50,004 nucleotides of DNA from an uncultured Prevotella sp. (GTDB taxonomy: Bacteria; Bacteroidota; Bacteroidia; Bacteroidales; Bacteroidaceae), in contig CATXJC010000009.1 in assembly GCA_958369755.1 (NCBI GenBank), positions 1 through 50,004 on the forward strand, written 5' to 3'. Position numbers and translations under genes: made by a program. The notes under the pieces are model-generated. The model saw only the letters and a program-made list of their open reading frames with translations. It was not told the DNA's origin and ran no database searches. Shown piece after piece: positions 42,122 to 50,004 of this stretch; positions within the stretch are counted from its first letter, which is position 1, and every line of letters starts with the position of its first letter.

Positions 42122-43570
42122 CTAATCTTTCTTTTCTTCTGTAGGCTCTGCCTTTGTTGTTTTCTTGGCAGGAGCCTTCTTGGCAGGAGTCTTCTTGGCT
42201 GCAGGCTTAGCTGCGGCCTTCTTGGCAGGAGCAGCCTTAGCAGGCTTCTCGCCATGGTGCTTCTCAGCCTCCTTCTCTATCTTTTCAATCTTAGCCTGAA
42301 GACGGACAATCTCCTTGTCCTTCATCTCAAGCTCTTCATCCTGATTCTTGATGGTAGTAAGCAGGCCCTCAAGCTGATCGTTATCAACATCAGCAGGATA
42401 GAGGTCGTTTACTCGGGTGATGAAGTCGCCAAGAATGTTCATATAGTTAGTGAAAGCATCGAAAGGACTTGAATAGATACCTCTGTCAAGACCCACATTG
42501 CTTGGCTTGGTAGTCATGAAGCGGAAGTTGTTACTTGCCTGCAGGTAATCCCAGTCCTGATTGATACGTGGATCGTTGGCGATACGTACACGGTCTGCCA
42601 CACTGTAAAGCTTGTTGAAAGCCTCACGCTGCATCGGGTTACCCAACCATGAACTTACATCACGCTCCTCGTCTACCCAACTCAAGGTATCAGGCACATT
42701 CACCTCGCCTACCGACTTGATCTTCTTGCAGATTTCTGAAGGTGTTGAGAAGGTGATGCCACGGTCCTTGGCACACTGAGGCAAAGCCTTCATAAACTCG
42801 AGGATGTTGCTTGACAGAGGCTGGGCAATACCAAGAGCAGAAAGCTCCATGAAGATATTGATAACCTGCTCCTCCTCTGGGAAGGCAGCAATCCGGTTCA
42901 TATAGTTGTCGGCAAAGAGTGGATAACCGTCCCAATCGCTGTTGCTGAAACGCAGAGAGATATCATCGCTCAGGTTCACATCGCGCAAAAGGAGCTTCAA
43001 CTTAGGGTTCAGGGCGCAATGGTAAACATAGTGAGGAGACTTCCAGCCGAGCACGTGCTTGGCACCCTCGGTGAGCATACCAATGAATCCCATGTTGGCA
43101 ACATCGTTACCGATATCATCGCTGTAGATGAGCGAAGAGTTGCGCAATACGGTAGGTTTCTTTCCGAAATATTCCTCAATCTTAGTACACTGGCGCATCA
43201 CCTCATCCTTGAAACTTGCCTCATTAACCAGAGAAGCAAGTCCGTGAGAGTAAGGCTCAGCCAGGAACTCTACACAACCCGTATTGTTGAGCTGCTGAAG
43301 CTTCTCCAGTACCTGAGGAGCATGAAGTTCCAACTGCTCCATACCCACACCCGAAAGCGAGAAAGCTACCTTGAAATACTTGCCGTTCTTTTCAATCATC
43401 TCCTGAAGGGCATTCAAGGCTGGCATATAAGAGCGCTCAGCAATCTCGTTGATGCTACGGTCGTTCTCGTAGTCATCATAGTAATAATGGTCGGTACCGA
43501 TGTCGAAGAAGCGGTAGCGTTTCAGATGGGTAATCTGATGTATCTCGAAATATAAACAAATTGTTTTCAT
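42122..43570 (-). CDS. GH57 alpha-glucan-active enzyme with Lys/Ala-rich tail
   Basis: A 482-residue protein whose first 380 residues are a GH57 barrel (MKTICLYFEIHQ, VAFSLSGVGMEQLE, GCVEFLAEPYSHGLASL). GH57 members are alpha-amylases, 4-alpha-glucanotransferases or branching enzymes. The catalytic Glu is probably within EFLAEPYSH, but no close match was checked. No signal peptide, so it acts in the cytosol. It then has a coiled coil (about 395-436, EELEMKDKEIVRLQAKIEKI) and a 45-residue Lys/Ala/Pro tail (PAKKAAAKPAAKKTPAKKAP) resembling histone H1 tails. Such a tail is unusual for a glycosidase. It is the last gene of the operon, 37 bp after the glycosyltransferase gene. Confidence 0.88.
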   Translation of the reverse strand: MKTICLYFEIHQITHLKRYRFFDIGTDHYYYDDYENDRSINEIAERSYMPALNALQEMIEKNGKYFKVAFSLSGVGMEQLELHAPQVLEKLQQLNNTGCVEFLAEPYSHGLASLVNEASFKDEVMRQCTKIEEYFGKKPTVLRNSSLIYSDDIGNDVANMGFIGMLTEGAKHVLGWKSPHYVYHCALNPKLKLLLRDVNLSDDISLRFSNSDWDGYPLFADNYMNRIAAFPEEEQVINIFMELSALGIAQPLSSNILEFMKALPQCAKDRGITFSTPSEICKKIKSVGEVNVPDTLSWVDEERDVSSWLGNPMQREAFNKLYSVADRVRIANDPRINQDWDYLQASNNFRFMTTKPSNVGLDRGIYSSPFDAFTNYMNILGDFITRVNDLYPADVDNDQLEGLLTTIKNQDEELEMKDKEIVRLQAKIEKIEKEAEKHHGEKPAKAAPAKKAAAKPAAKKTPAKKAPAKKTTKAEPTEEKKD

Positions 43571-43607
43571 AATTATTAATTATTATTTTTTAATTATTAA
43601 CTGCCCA

Positions 43608-44876
43608 TTACTTCCACCCTAAGGTCTTGAGGTACAGGTCTTTGATGCGGGCTCCCACTTTCTCCCAGGTAATCTGGTCTACTTCTTTCTTGCCTTCCTC
43701 TGAGAGATAATCGAAAAGACTCTCGTTGTGACAGATGCTGTAGATGGCATCGGCAAGGGCATGGATATCCCAGTAGTCTACCTTGATACAGTTGGACAGG
43801 ATTTCTCCACATCCACTCTGCTTGGAGATAATGGTTGGTGTGCCGCACTGCATAGCTTCCAAAGGTGAGATACCGAACGGCTCGCTCACAGATGGCATCA
43901 CGTAGACATCACTGTCTTTCAGACATTCATAAACCTGTTTGCCGCGCATAAAGCCAGGGAAGTGGAACCGGTCGGCAATGCCTCTTTCGGCAGCGAGATA
44001 AATCATCTGATCCATCATATCGCCCGAACCTGCCATACAGAAACGCACATTGCGGGTACGATGCAATACCATGTTGGCAGCCTCAACGAAATATTCAGGT
44101 CCCTTCTGCATGGTAAGACGTCCCAGGAAGGTTACTACCTTCTCCTTGCCCTTATGATTTGGGCGTGGAATATCCTGCCACTCCTGCTTCAATGGGTATA
44201 CGGCATTGTGCATGGCGAAACACTTGCGTGGATCCTGGTGATACTGGTGAATCACCGTCTGGCGGGTCAGTTCGGATACACACATGATGCAGTCGGCATT
44301 ATCCATACCGTCTTTCTCGATAGCGTAAACAGTAGGGTTCACCTTTCCACGGCTACGGTCGAAATCAGTAGCATGAACGTGGATGCACAATGGTTTGCCA
44401 CTCACGCGCTTGGCATGAATTCCGGCTGGGAATGTAAGCCAGTCGTGAGCATGGATAATATCAAATTCTTCTGAACGGGCTACAACTCCGGCAATGATGC
44501 TGTAGTTGTTGATCTCGTCATGAAGATTTGACGGATAACCACCGGCAAATTCCATACAGCCGAGGTCATTTACATGCATATAGTTAAAATCGGCATAGAT
44601 GTGGTCACGGTAGCGGAAATAATCGTCCGGATTCATGATATTGCCTACGCGCTGCTGCACATAGTCGTGATTTACATCTCGCCAGGCGATAGGCACACTG
44701 TTCATTGCCACAATCTTGCAGGCACTGCGGTCCTCATCACCGAAAGGATGAGGCAGACACAATGTGATATCAACATCGCCCTGGGCATGAAGTCCCTGGG
44801 AGATACCAAAGTTGGCAGTTGCCAAACCACCAAATACGTGAGGAGGATACTCCCATCCAAACATTAAAACTTTCAT
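43608..44876 (-). CDS. Glycogen synthase-like glycosyltransferase (GT4 type)
   Basis: A 422-residue GT-B fold enzyme. The N-terminal domain starts MKVLMFGWEYPPHVFGGLATANF, with the donor or acceptor-binding GG loop. The C-terminal domain has FLGRLTMQKGPEYFVEAA (about 244-261), AGSGDMMDQM and the nucleotide-sugar Glu motif SVSEPFGISPLEAMQCGTP (about 324-342). It lies between debranching enzyme and GH57 genes with spacers of 18 and 37 bp, so synthesis of an alpha-1,4-glucan (glycogen) from a nucleotide glucose is the best reading. It is shorter than classic GT5 GlgA (about 470-480) and closer to GT4-type enzymes. It has no signal peptide. Confidence 0.9.
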   Translation of the reverse strand: MKVLMFGWEYPPHVFGGLATANFGISQGLHAQGDVDITLCLPHPFGDEDRSACKIVAMNSVPIAWRDVNHDYVQQRVGNIMNPDDYFRYRDHIYADFNYMHVNDLGCMEFAGGYPSNLHDEINNYSIIAGVVARSEEFDIIHAHDWLTFPAGIHAKRVSGKPLCIHVHATDFDRSRGKVNPTVYAIEKDGMDNADCIMCVSELTRQTVIHQYHQDPRKCFAMHNAVYPLKQEWQDIPRPNHKGKEKVVTFLGRLTMQKGPEYFVEAANMVLHRTRNVRFCMAGSGDMMDQMIYLAAERGIADRFHFPGFMRGKQVYECLKDSDVYVMPSVSEPFGISPLEAMQCGTPTIISKQSGCGEILSNCIKVDYWDIHALADAIYSICHNESLFDYLSEEGKKEVDQITWEKVGARIKDLYLKTLGWK

Positions 44877-44894
44877 ATAGCAGTCCTCCTATTA

Positions 44895-46838
44895 TTAATA
44901 TTGATATTTTTCAAGTAACTCGAGCGCACGCAGAATCTCAGCCACATTCATGGCGAAAGAGATGGCACCACGACCTGCGAATGGAGGGTTTCCATCGAAG
45001 AGTTCGCTGATGGTACCGAGACAGTGGGAAGACATTTCGTCCTCATAACCTACCATCTGGCGTTCGATAAAGCTCAAACGGGTACGCTTATAGAGTTTCA
45101 GACTTGCCTCCATATAGAAGCCACCGAGCCATGGCCATGCCGTACCCTGATGGTAAGCATAGTCGCGCTGGGTCTGCGGACCTACATAAACAGGATTATA
45201 TCCACCGCTCTTTGGCGAGAGTGAACGCAATCCCTTAGGAGTAAGGAGTTCGCGTGTACAGATATCAAGAACCTGCTTCTTCTGGTCTTGCGACAATGGA
45301 GAATAGTCGAAAGCCACTGCAAATATCATGTTCGGGCGAACGCTCCAGTCCATCATATTTCCATCAACATAATCATAGAGATAGCCATATTCATTGAGGA
45401 AGGTATCGAGGAACGCCTGCTTGGTCAGCTCAGCCTGAGCCAGGAGTTTCTGCTGGCTGTCTTCTTCGCCTACTGTTGCAGCGAGAGAAGCACAGAAACA
45501 CAAGGCGTTATACCACAAAGCATTAAACTCTACGATATAACCTGTACGTGGAACCACTGGTCTGCCGTTGGCAGTAGAGTTCATCCAGGTAACAGCCTTG
45601 TCCTTACCATCGGTATAGAGCAATCCGTTCTCTTCGAGCTTCAGGTTCGGATGCTTGTTTTCCTGGATAAAGCTGATAACATCCTTGATAAACTGTCCAT
45701 ACTTCTTGAAGCATTCTTCCTTGCTGGTTTCCTTGGCATACTGCTGCAAAGCCCAGATAGCCCACAATGGCACGTCAGGCTGCTCAATCTCAGCAATATG
45801 AACGCTGACCGGCTTGCCTTCCATAAACTCGTAGTATCCCTTCATGGCAGTCTTCATCACCAGTTCGAAGTAGTCATCTTCCTCGATAGAGAGGGTGAGA
45901 CCCGGAAGAGCGATGAATGTATCGCGGGCACGGCACTTGAACCAAGGGTAACCTGCCAGGATATAACGGTCATCGTTCTTTTCACGACGATGGAACTGAT
46001 GAGCCGCATTGACCAGACAGTGGAAGAAATTGTCACGAGGCGAACGCTCATCCACTTCCTTGTCGAAGAGCTTCTTCAGGCTGACCGCCTTGATTTCTGA
46101 TGTAGAAGCAGCAAAGACGATGGTTTCGCCTTTCTTGATATCCATTTCAAAATAGCCAGGAACATAGAGGTCTTCGTTAGAAGCATAACCTCTCTCCTGC
46201 TCCTTTGGATATTCCACGCCACGATACCAATCTGGACAGAATTTAAACTCGTTCTTCTTGGAGAACTGCATATAGAGATCAGGATAACCTGCATACATAC
46301 AGGTCTTGATGCCATGATCTACCTCAGAATAATCACGAGATGCGGTAGCATTCTCATGAGTAAACTGACGGACACTGCGGAAAGCCAGAAAAGGACGGAA
46401 ACGAAGGGTTGTAGCCGAATGGCCGTCTACCAGGGTATAGCGAATCAGAATGCGATTCTCATAATGCTGGAATACAACTTCCTTTTTCAGGATAACACCA
46501 CCTACGCGATAAAGGGTAGTTGGCACTTTATCACAATCAAACTCACGAATGTACTTGTGGCCCATCGGACTGTAGTTGTTGCCCTGGTACTTGTGCAAGC
46601 CGAGGTTAAACTCAGCTCCATGCTGAATCACCGTAACATCCAGCGAACTCAAGAGCACATGATTCTCATCGTCCAGTTCTGGAACCGGCACGACAAGTAA
46701 TCCGTGATACTTGCGGGTATTACAGTCTACAATCGTTGAGCACGAATATGCACCCGAGCGATTTGTTCTCAACAACTCCTTAGGCAACGACTCTTGAAGA
46801 TTCGTCATAAGGGCCTTTTCGAATTTTAGATAACTCAT
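44895..46838 (-). CDS. Glycogen debranching enzyme (GH133, amylo-alpha-1,6-glucosidase type)
   Basis: A 647-residue cytosolic enzyme that opens alpha-1,6 branch points of glycogen. The N-terminal beta domain carries LLRTNRSGAYSCSTIVDCNTRKYHGLLV (about 22-49), characteristic of bacterial and archaeal GDE. The C-terminal alpha/alpha barrel has AGYPWFKCRARDTFIALPG (about 294-312, with the catalytic-region Arg-Asp), TWMNSTANGRPVVPRTGYIVEFNALWYNAL and AYHQGTAWPWLGGFYMEA near 572-589. It is the first gene of the three-gene alpha-glucan operon and has a perfect promoter upstream. The Crp/Fnr gene is divergent from the same spacer. Confidence 0.94.
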   Translation of the reverse strand: MSYLKFEKALMTNLQESLPKELLRTNRSGAYSCSTIVDCNTRKYHGLLVVPVPELDDENHVLLSSLDVTVIQHGAEFNLGLHKYQGNNYSPMGHKYIREFDCDKVPTTLYRVGGVILKKEVVFQHYENRILIRYTLVDGHSATTLRFRPFLAFRSVRQFTHENATASRDYSEVDHGIKTCMYAGYPDLYMQFSKKNEFKFCPDWYRGVEYPKEQERGYASNEDLYVPGYFEMDIKKGETIVFAASTSEIKAVSLKKLFDKEVDERSPRDNFFHCLVNAAHQFHRREKNDDRYILAGYPWFKCRARDTFIALPGLTLSIEEDDYFELVMKTAMKGYYEFMEGKPVSVHIAEIEQPDVPLWAIWALQQYAKETSKEECFKKYGQFIKDVISFIQENKHPNLKLEENGLLYTDGKDKAVTWMNSTANGRPVVPRTGYIVEFNALWYNALCFCASLAATVGEEDSQQKLLAQAELTKQAFLDTFLNEYGYLYDYVDGNMMDWSVRPNMIFAVAFDYSPLSQDQKKQVLDICTRELLTPKGLRSLSPKSGGYNPVYVGPQTQRDYAYHQGTAWPWLGGFYMEASLKLYKRTRLSFIERQMVGYEDEMSSHCLGTISELFDGNPPFAGRGAISFAMNVAEILRALELLEKYQY

Positions 46839-46886
46839 AGATCTATATTAAGGTTCTATATTTTTGTTGACTAAATTAATTGCTTT

Positions 46887-46917
46887 CAAAGGTAACACTT
46901 TTTTGTGGTATAACAAA
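46887..46917 (-). promoter_or_regulatory. Promoter of the alpha-glucan operon
   Basis: On the minus strand TTTG (46914-46917), 19 nt, then TACCTTTG (46887-46894): a perfect consensus match, about 49 bases before the start codon. Confidence 0.87.
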
Positions 46918-46987
46918 GCTTTTTGTGTGCCATTTTTAGAAAAAATTGCCTTTTTATGTTTTAAAACATATTTTTAGACAAAAATGC

Positions 46988-47018
46988 TTGATTATTTCAA
47001 GAAAAAGCATTACTTTTG
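46988..47018 (+). promoter_or_regulatory. Promoter of the Crp/Fnr-family gene
   Basis: TTG (46988-46990), 20 nt, then TACTTTTG (47011-47018). It lies inside a longer open frame that begins at 46946, which shows that the true start codon is downstream at 47051. Confidence 0.8.
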
Positions 47019-47050
47019 CACTCAGTTTTCAGTTTAAAAGATTTGTACAC

Positions 47051-47755
47051 ATGGCAGCTAGAGGAAAATACGATAAAGAAAATATAGCAATGCTGATTGC
47101 TAAGCTATGGGGAGGCATCACTGATGACCAGTTCGATTTACTGAAAGAACATCTGGAAATCAAGAAGTATAAGAAGAACGAAATCATCTACAAGAACGAG
47201 GGTACTCCCGAATATGCACTATGTCTCATAGCGGGAAAAGTGAAGATATACAAAGAAGGTATCGGTGGCAAAAGCCAGATTATCCGTGTTATCAAACCGA
47301 TTGAATTTTTTGGTTTCAGAGCCTATTTTGCGGATGAGATATACAAGACGGCAGCCATGTCGCTGGAAAACTGCGTCGTTGCCCAGTTCCCGCTGGCAGT
47401 TCTCATGAAACTGCTCTCCAAGAGTTTCAACATCGGCTTCTTCTTTATCAAATATCTCAGTGTGGAAATAGGTAAATCGGACGACCGTACCGTGAACCTC
47501 ACCCAGAAACATATCCGTGCCCGACTTGCCGAGGGACTGATATTTCTGAAAGACTCTTATGGGTTAGATAAAGATGGTAAAACTCTTGACATCCGATTGA
47601 GTCGTGAAGATCTTGCAAATCTCTGTAATATGACAACGAGCAATGCCATCCGTACGCTCTCAGCCTTTACGGCAGAAAAACTCATCAATACTGAAGGAAG
47701 GAAAATCAAAATCTTACAGGAAGAAGAAATCATAAAAATAGCAGAACTCGGATAA
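47051..47755 (+). CDS. Crp/Fnr-family transcription regulator
   Basis: A 234-residue cytosolic regulator starting MAARGKYDKENIAMLIAKLWGG, 33 bases after the -7 box. Residues about 20-135 are a cyclic-nucleotide-binding-like beta-roll (YKNEGTPEYALCLIAGKVKIYKEG, then IIRVIKPIEFFGFRAYFADE). A dimer helix and a winged HTH follow (about 160-225: LSREDLANLCNMTTSNAIRTLSAFTAEKLI, close to the Crp recognition pattern). The canonical cAMP-phosphate Arg-Ser pair is not evident, so the ligand is unknown; cAMP binding should not be assumed. It is divergent from the alpha-glucan operon across a 212-bp spacer, so control of that operon, of itself or of both is plausible. A terminator overlaps its stop codon. 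Confidence 0.92.
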   Translation: MAARGKYDKENIAMLIAKLWGGITDDQFDLLKEHLEIKKYKKNEIIYKNEGTPEYALCLIAGKVKIYKEGIGGKSQIIRVIKPIEFFGFRAYFADEIYKTAAMSLENCVVAQFPLAVLMKLLSKSFNIGFFFIKYLSVEIGKSDDRTVNLTQKHIRARLAEGLIFLKDSYGLDKDGKTLDIRLSREDLANLCNMTTSNAIRTLSAFTAEKLINTEGRKIKILQEEEIIKIAELG

Positions 47756-47775
47756 AGTTCTGCTATTTTTTATTT
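47735..47775 (+). terminator. Terminator overlapping the Crp/Fnr stop codon
   Basis: AAAATAGCAGAACT (47735-47748) pairs with AGTTCTGCTATTTT (47755-47768), followed by TTTATTTAT. The left arm encodes the last amino acids (IAEL), and the stop codon lies in the loop. Confidence 0.85.
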
Positions 47776-47832
47776 ATATGTTTTACATTATACGTTTTTC
47801 TTGATACATTTCACTTATTACGGACATACTGG

Positions 47833-48762
47833 TTATACAGGTATCAGAAAGTTGATAACCTCCTGAATTACAGTAATCTGGAATGGGCCTACCGGTGTAT
47901 TCATCAATCTGCCATCAATACCTATCAGGGCATGCTGGGCATCGAGCACCTCTACCTCTCGGGTACGGTAAGGATGCACACTCTTATGGTTGAGGAACTT
48001 ACCTTTCACAAAAAGATAGATTCCCTCGAAAAGCTGGGTTGTCTTAGGATGAGATACCACCGACACATCGAGCAGTCCGTTATATGGCACAGCATTCGGA
48101 GTCTGTCCATATCCTGTTCCATTGCCTATACACATCGTCATCACTCTACGCTTGATAACATCCGAATTGATTTTCACATGCATCTTATAGTCCAGACGCT
48201 GGAATATCATCAGGATGAAGGAACAGAGAAACGACAGGGTACGTGAACCGAAGATATGATGGGTTTTTCGTCTCAGGTTCATGATGGCGGCGATGAGTCC
48301 GATATTGATACAGTTGAGGAAATAGCGACGGCATTTCTCCCCCTTCTTGTTCACATAGCGGATACAACCGAGGTCAATCTTTCTGATACGACGTTTTTTC
48401 AGCGACGCCACCGTCTTCTCGATATCGCTGTCGCTGAATCCCCAGAAGTGGGCAAAGTCGTTCATCAGTCCGTTAGGAATAACACCCAGTGCCACATCTT
48501 CTCTTTCTTTCGGATCTATCTGCATCAGACAGTTTACGGCATCATTGAGCGCAGAATCTCCACCAACGATGACAATGGTCTTATAACCATTGTTGATAAA
48601 CATTCTGATGAGCCGTTCTACGCTCTTCTGATTCTCGCTCTGCACAAAGTCGTAATCCACGCCCTGCTGCTTGAGCACCTTCTCTATTTTTTCCCAGCGT
48701 TTGTTACTTCGCCAGCCTCCTCTAGGGCAATAAAGCAGCCCCCATTTATTCTCGTTTACCAT
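47833..48762 (-). CDS. Diacylglycerol kinase-like lipid kinase
   Basis: A 309-residue member of the DAGK catalytic (YegS/DgkB-like) family. These enzymes phosphorylate lipids such as diacylglycerol at the membrane, or related acceptors. The nucleotide-binding motif is IVIVGGDSALNDAVN (about 63-77), where the usual GGDGT.NEV has Ser and Ala in place of Gly and Thr. The next motif is GVIPNGLMNDFAHFWG (about 93-108), where the normal GT is GL. Both changes lie in the catalytic loops, so the substrate or activity may differ from that of the typical enzyme. The C-terminal beta-sandwich has IGNGTGYGQTPNAVPYNGLLDVSVV. There is no signal peptide. It lies 108 bp after miaA on the same strand. Confidence 0.87.
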   Translation of the reverse strand: MVNENKWGLLYCPRGGWRSNKRWEKIEKVLKQQGVDYDFVQSENQKSVERLIRMFINNGYKTIVIVGGDSALNDAVNCLMQIDPKEREDVALGVIPNGLMNDFAHFWGFSDSDIEKTVASLKKRRIRKIDLGCIRYVNKKGEKCRRYFLNCINIGLIAAIMNLRRKTHHIFGSRTLSFLCSFILMIFQRLDYKMHVKINSDVIKRRVMTMCIGNGTGYGQTPNAVPYNGLLDVSVVSHPKTTQLFEGIYLFVKGKFLNHKSVHPYRTREVEVLDAQHALIGIDGRLMNTPVGPFQITVIQEVINFLIPV

Positions 48763-48870
48763 TGTCTCTTCTTTGTAATTTGAAAGTTGTATAAAATATC
48801 ACTTCCGCCCAGCCACCGTTGCATCCGATTCCATCGGGATGCCAGCCCTAGCCAGATTCCAGGCCGCAGC

Positions 48871-49839
48871 CTAGCTTCTCATCAGCTCCAAAACCGTCTC
48901 CACCTTTTTCTCCATTGGCTGCAATGCATCTACCCAATGGATAGTAAAGCCTCTGCGCTCCATACCTCTGAACCACGTCATCTGCCTTTTGGCAAACTGA
49001 TGGATTGCAATTTCCAGACCGCGATACATCTCATCGTATGAAGTCTTACCGATCACATATTCTGTAATAAACTTATATTCCAAACCATAATAGATGAGAT
49101 TTTCGGCAGGAATACCACGATCTAGCAGTCCCTTGATTTCATCTACCATTCCCTCATCCAATCGCTGTTTCAATCTCCGTGAAATTTTCTCCCTTCTTGC
49201 GTCCCGGTCTATGCTGACACCGATAATCAGCGAATCAACCGCAGGGAGTTCACGTTCGGGCATCGGATGCTCCAGATTATAGCTTTCAATCTCTATCGCC
49301 CGGATAGCTCGCTGTGCTGTATCCACGTCTGTGCGATTGTGCATATTAGAACCCGTTTTCGCCTTCAGCTCTTTCAGTATCAGCGTAAGTTCCTCTAAAC
49401 TCTTATGAGCCAATGACTCACGGAGTTCTGGGTTCTGCGGAACAGGTGAGAGATGATAACCTTTCAGCACCGACTCAATATAGAGTCCTGTACCTCCACA
49501 TAATATCGGAAAAGCCCCTCTCTTCTGAATATCCTGATAGGCATCATAAAAATCCTGCTGATATTCAAAGAGATTATATTTCGTACCAGGCTCACAGATG
49601 TCAATGAGGTGATAAGGTATCTGCTTGCCATGAATGGTATAGTCAGCCAGATCCTTACCCGTACCTATATCCATGCCGCGATATACCTGGCGGCTGTCAG
49701 CACTAATGATTTCAGCGCCCTTGGCAGGGGTACCCGACAAATGGGCACCCAGGCTATTGATCCTGGCTGCAAGAGCGGCAGCAAGACTCGTCTTACCACT
49801 CGCCGTAGGTCCCAATATGGTTATCATCGAATATTTCAT
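48871..49839 (-). CDS. miaA: tRNA dimethylallyltransferase
   Basis: MiaA transfers a dimethylallyl group to A37 of tRNAs reading UNN codons. The 322-residue protein has P-loop GPTASGKTS (10-18), DSRQVYRGMDIGTGK (about 49-63), YHLIDICEPGTKYNLFEYQQDF, CGGTGLYIESVLKG (about 113-126) and the C-terminal QFAKRQMTWFRGM. The start is either Met1 (49839) or Met5 (49827). The -7 box TAACTTTG ends only four bases before the first ATG, so initiation at Met1 would use a practically leaderless mRNA, and Met5 would give about 10 nt of leader. The family call does not depend on this choice. Confidence 0.96.
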   Translation of the reverse strand: MKYSMITILGPTASGKTSLAAALAARINSLGAHLSGTPAKGAEIISADSRQVYRGMDIGTGKDLADYTIHGKQIPYHLIDICEPGTKYNLFEYQQDFYDAYQDIQKRGAFPILCGGTGLYIESVLKGYHLSPVPQNPELRESLAHKSLEELTLILKELKAKTGSNMHNRTDVDTAQRAIRAIEIESYNLEHPMPERELPAVDSLIIGVSIDRDARREKISRRLKQRLDEGMVDEIKGLLDRGIPAENLIYYGLEYKFITEYVIGKTSYDEMYRGLEIAIHQFAKRQMTWFRGMERRGFTIHWVDALQPMEKKVETVLELMRS

Positions 49840-49843
49840 GCCG

Positions 49844-49874
49844 CAAAGTTAAATGAAATTATTGAGAAAACAAA
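49844..49874 (-). promoter_or_regulatory. Promoter of miaA
   Basis: On the minus strand TTTG (49871-49874), 19 nt, then TAACTTTG (49844-49851): a perfect match, four bases before the first possible start codon. Confidence 0.87.
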
Positions 49875-49904
49875 ATAAAATGAAAAGAAATTCTCACTTA
49901 TAAA

Positions 49905-49943
49905 AACAAAAAGCCGTCCAGCATTGAAAAAATGCTGGACGGC
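49905..49943 (-). terminator. Terminator of the gene upstream of miaA
   Basis: GCCGTCCAGCATT (49913-49925) pairs with AATGCTGGACGGC (49931-49943) around GAAAA. On the minus strand TTTTTGTTTTT follows. It ends the partial gene at the right edge. Confidence 0.88.
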
Positions 49944-49972
49944 CATATACTTAATCGTTAAGAGGCAACGAA

Positions 49973-50004
49973 TTAACCGTTGTGCTTCTTCATGATCTTG
50001 ATCA
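49973..50004 (-). CDS. C-terminal end of an unidentified gene (cut by the window edge)
   Basis: The minus strand at the right edge reads IKIMKKHNG followed by TAA (49973-49975), with a strong terminator 30 bases further on. This is consistent with the final codons of a gene that continues beyond the window. Too little is present to name it. Confidence 0.5.
   Translation of the reverse strand, partial: IKIMKKHNG

Noticed and set aside
46946..47050. Upstream start for the Crp/Fnr regulator
   Set aside because: The promoter (46988-47018) lies inside the extension; the ATG at 47051 follows it at a normal distance.

Overview
The window comes from a Bacteroidota genome, most likely Prevotella/Segatella (copri-like). 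Support: SusC/SusD pairs, promoters of the Bacteroidota type (TTTG, about 19 nt, TAnnTTTG), weak Shine-Dalgarno signals, moderate G+C and a family of intergenic heptad repeats. No rRNA, phage, insertion sequence or CRISPR array is seen. The species name is inference.

Layout. 1-52 is the 3' part of tRNA-His. 253-6827 (minus) is a probable six-gene housekeeping operon: LysE-type exporter, DUF4924-like protein, prfC, CLC channel, fmt and a threonylcarbamoyl-AMP synthase. 7138-8118 is a ROK sugar kinase. 8332-15373 (minus) is a complete trp operon in the order leader peptide-trpD-C-F-A-B-E-G. It has one good promoter and a leader peptide with three adjacent Trp codons. The leader contains a terminator and a competing pairing, so a full ribosome-stalling attenuator can be read from the sequence. 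15771-16566 holds a 42-codon small protein gene and rpe; 16563-17159 is an ECF-like sigma factor.

17443-42009 is a pectin utilisation locus. It encodes a GH28-GH105 fusion, a small secreted protein, a multidomain CE8 pectin methylesterase, two SusC/SusD pairs, a beta-helix-like surface lipoprotein, a second GH28 and a GH43. Exported enzymes would de-esterify and cut homogalacturonan and trim side chains, and SusCD would import the fragments. Four promoter regions share a LacI/PurR-like site (about CGAAAACGTTTACGTAG) centred 50.5, 51.5, 50.5 and 60.5 bp upstream of the -7 box. One site lies exactly midway between two divergent -7 boxes. These promoters lack the -33 TTTG found at the housekeeping promoters, which suggests one activator; no regulator gene for it is in the window.

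Between the two SusCD operons is a 900-bp non-coding stretch. It holds a promoter, a promoter-proximal terminator and about 375 bp with a strict 22-bp period whose unit sequence changes along the array. I find no known class for it; it is the strongest candidate for something undescribed.

42122-46838 (minus) is an alpha-glucan/glycogen operon (GH133, GT4-type glycogen synthase, GH57 with a histone-H1-like tail). It is divergent from a Crp/Fnr regulator at 47051. A diacylglycerol-kinase-like gene, miaA and the last codons of another minus-strand gene complete the window.

Heptad-repeat elements, often inverted so that they form hairpins, start at or just after stop codons in several spacers, chiefly in the trp operon. 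Identifications rest on motif reading and family knowledge; no database search was run.
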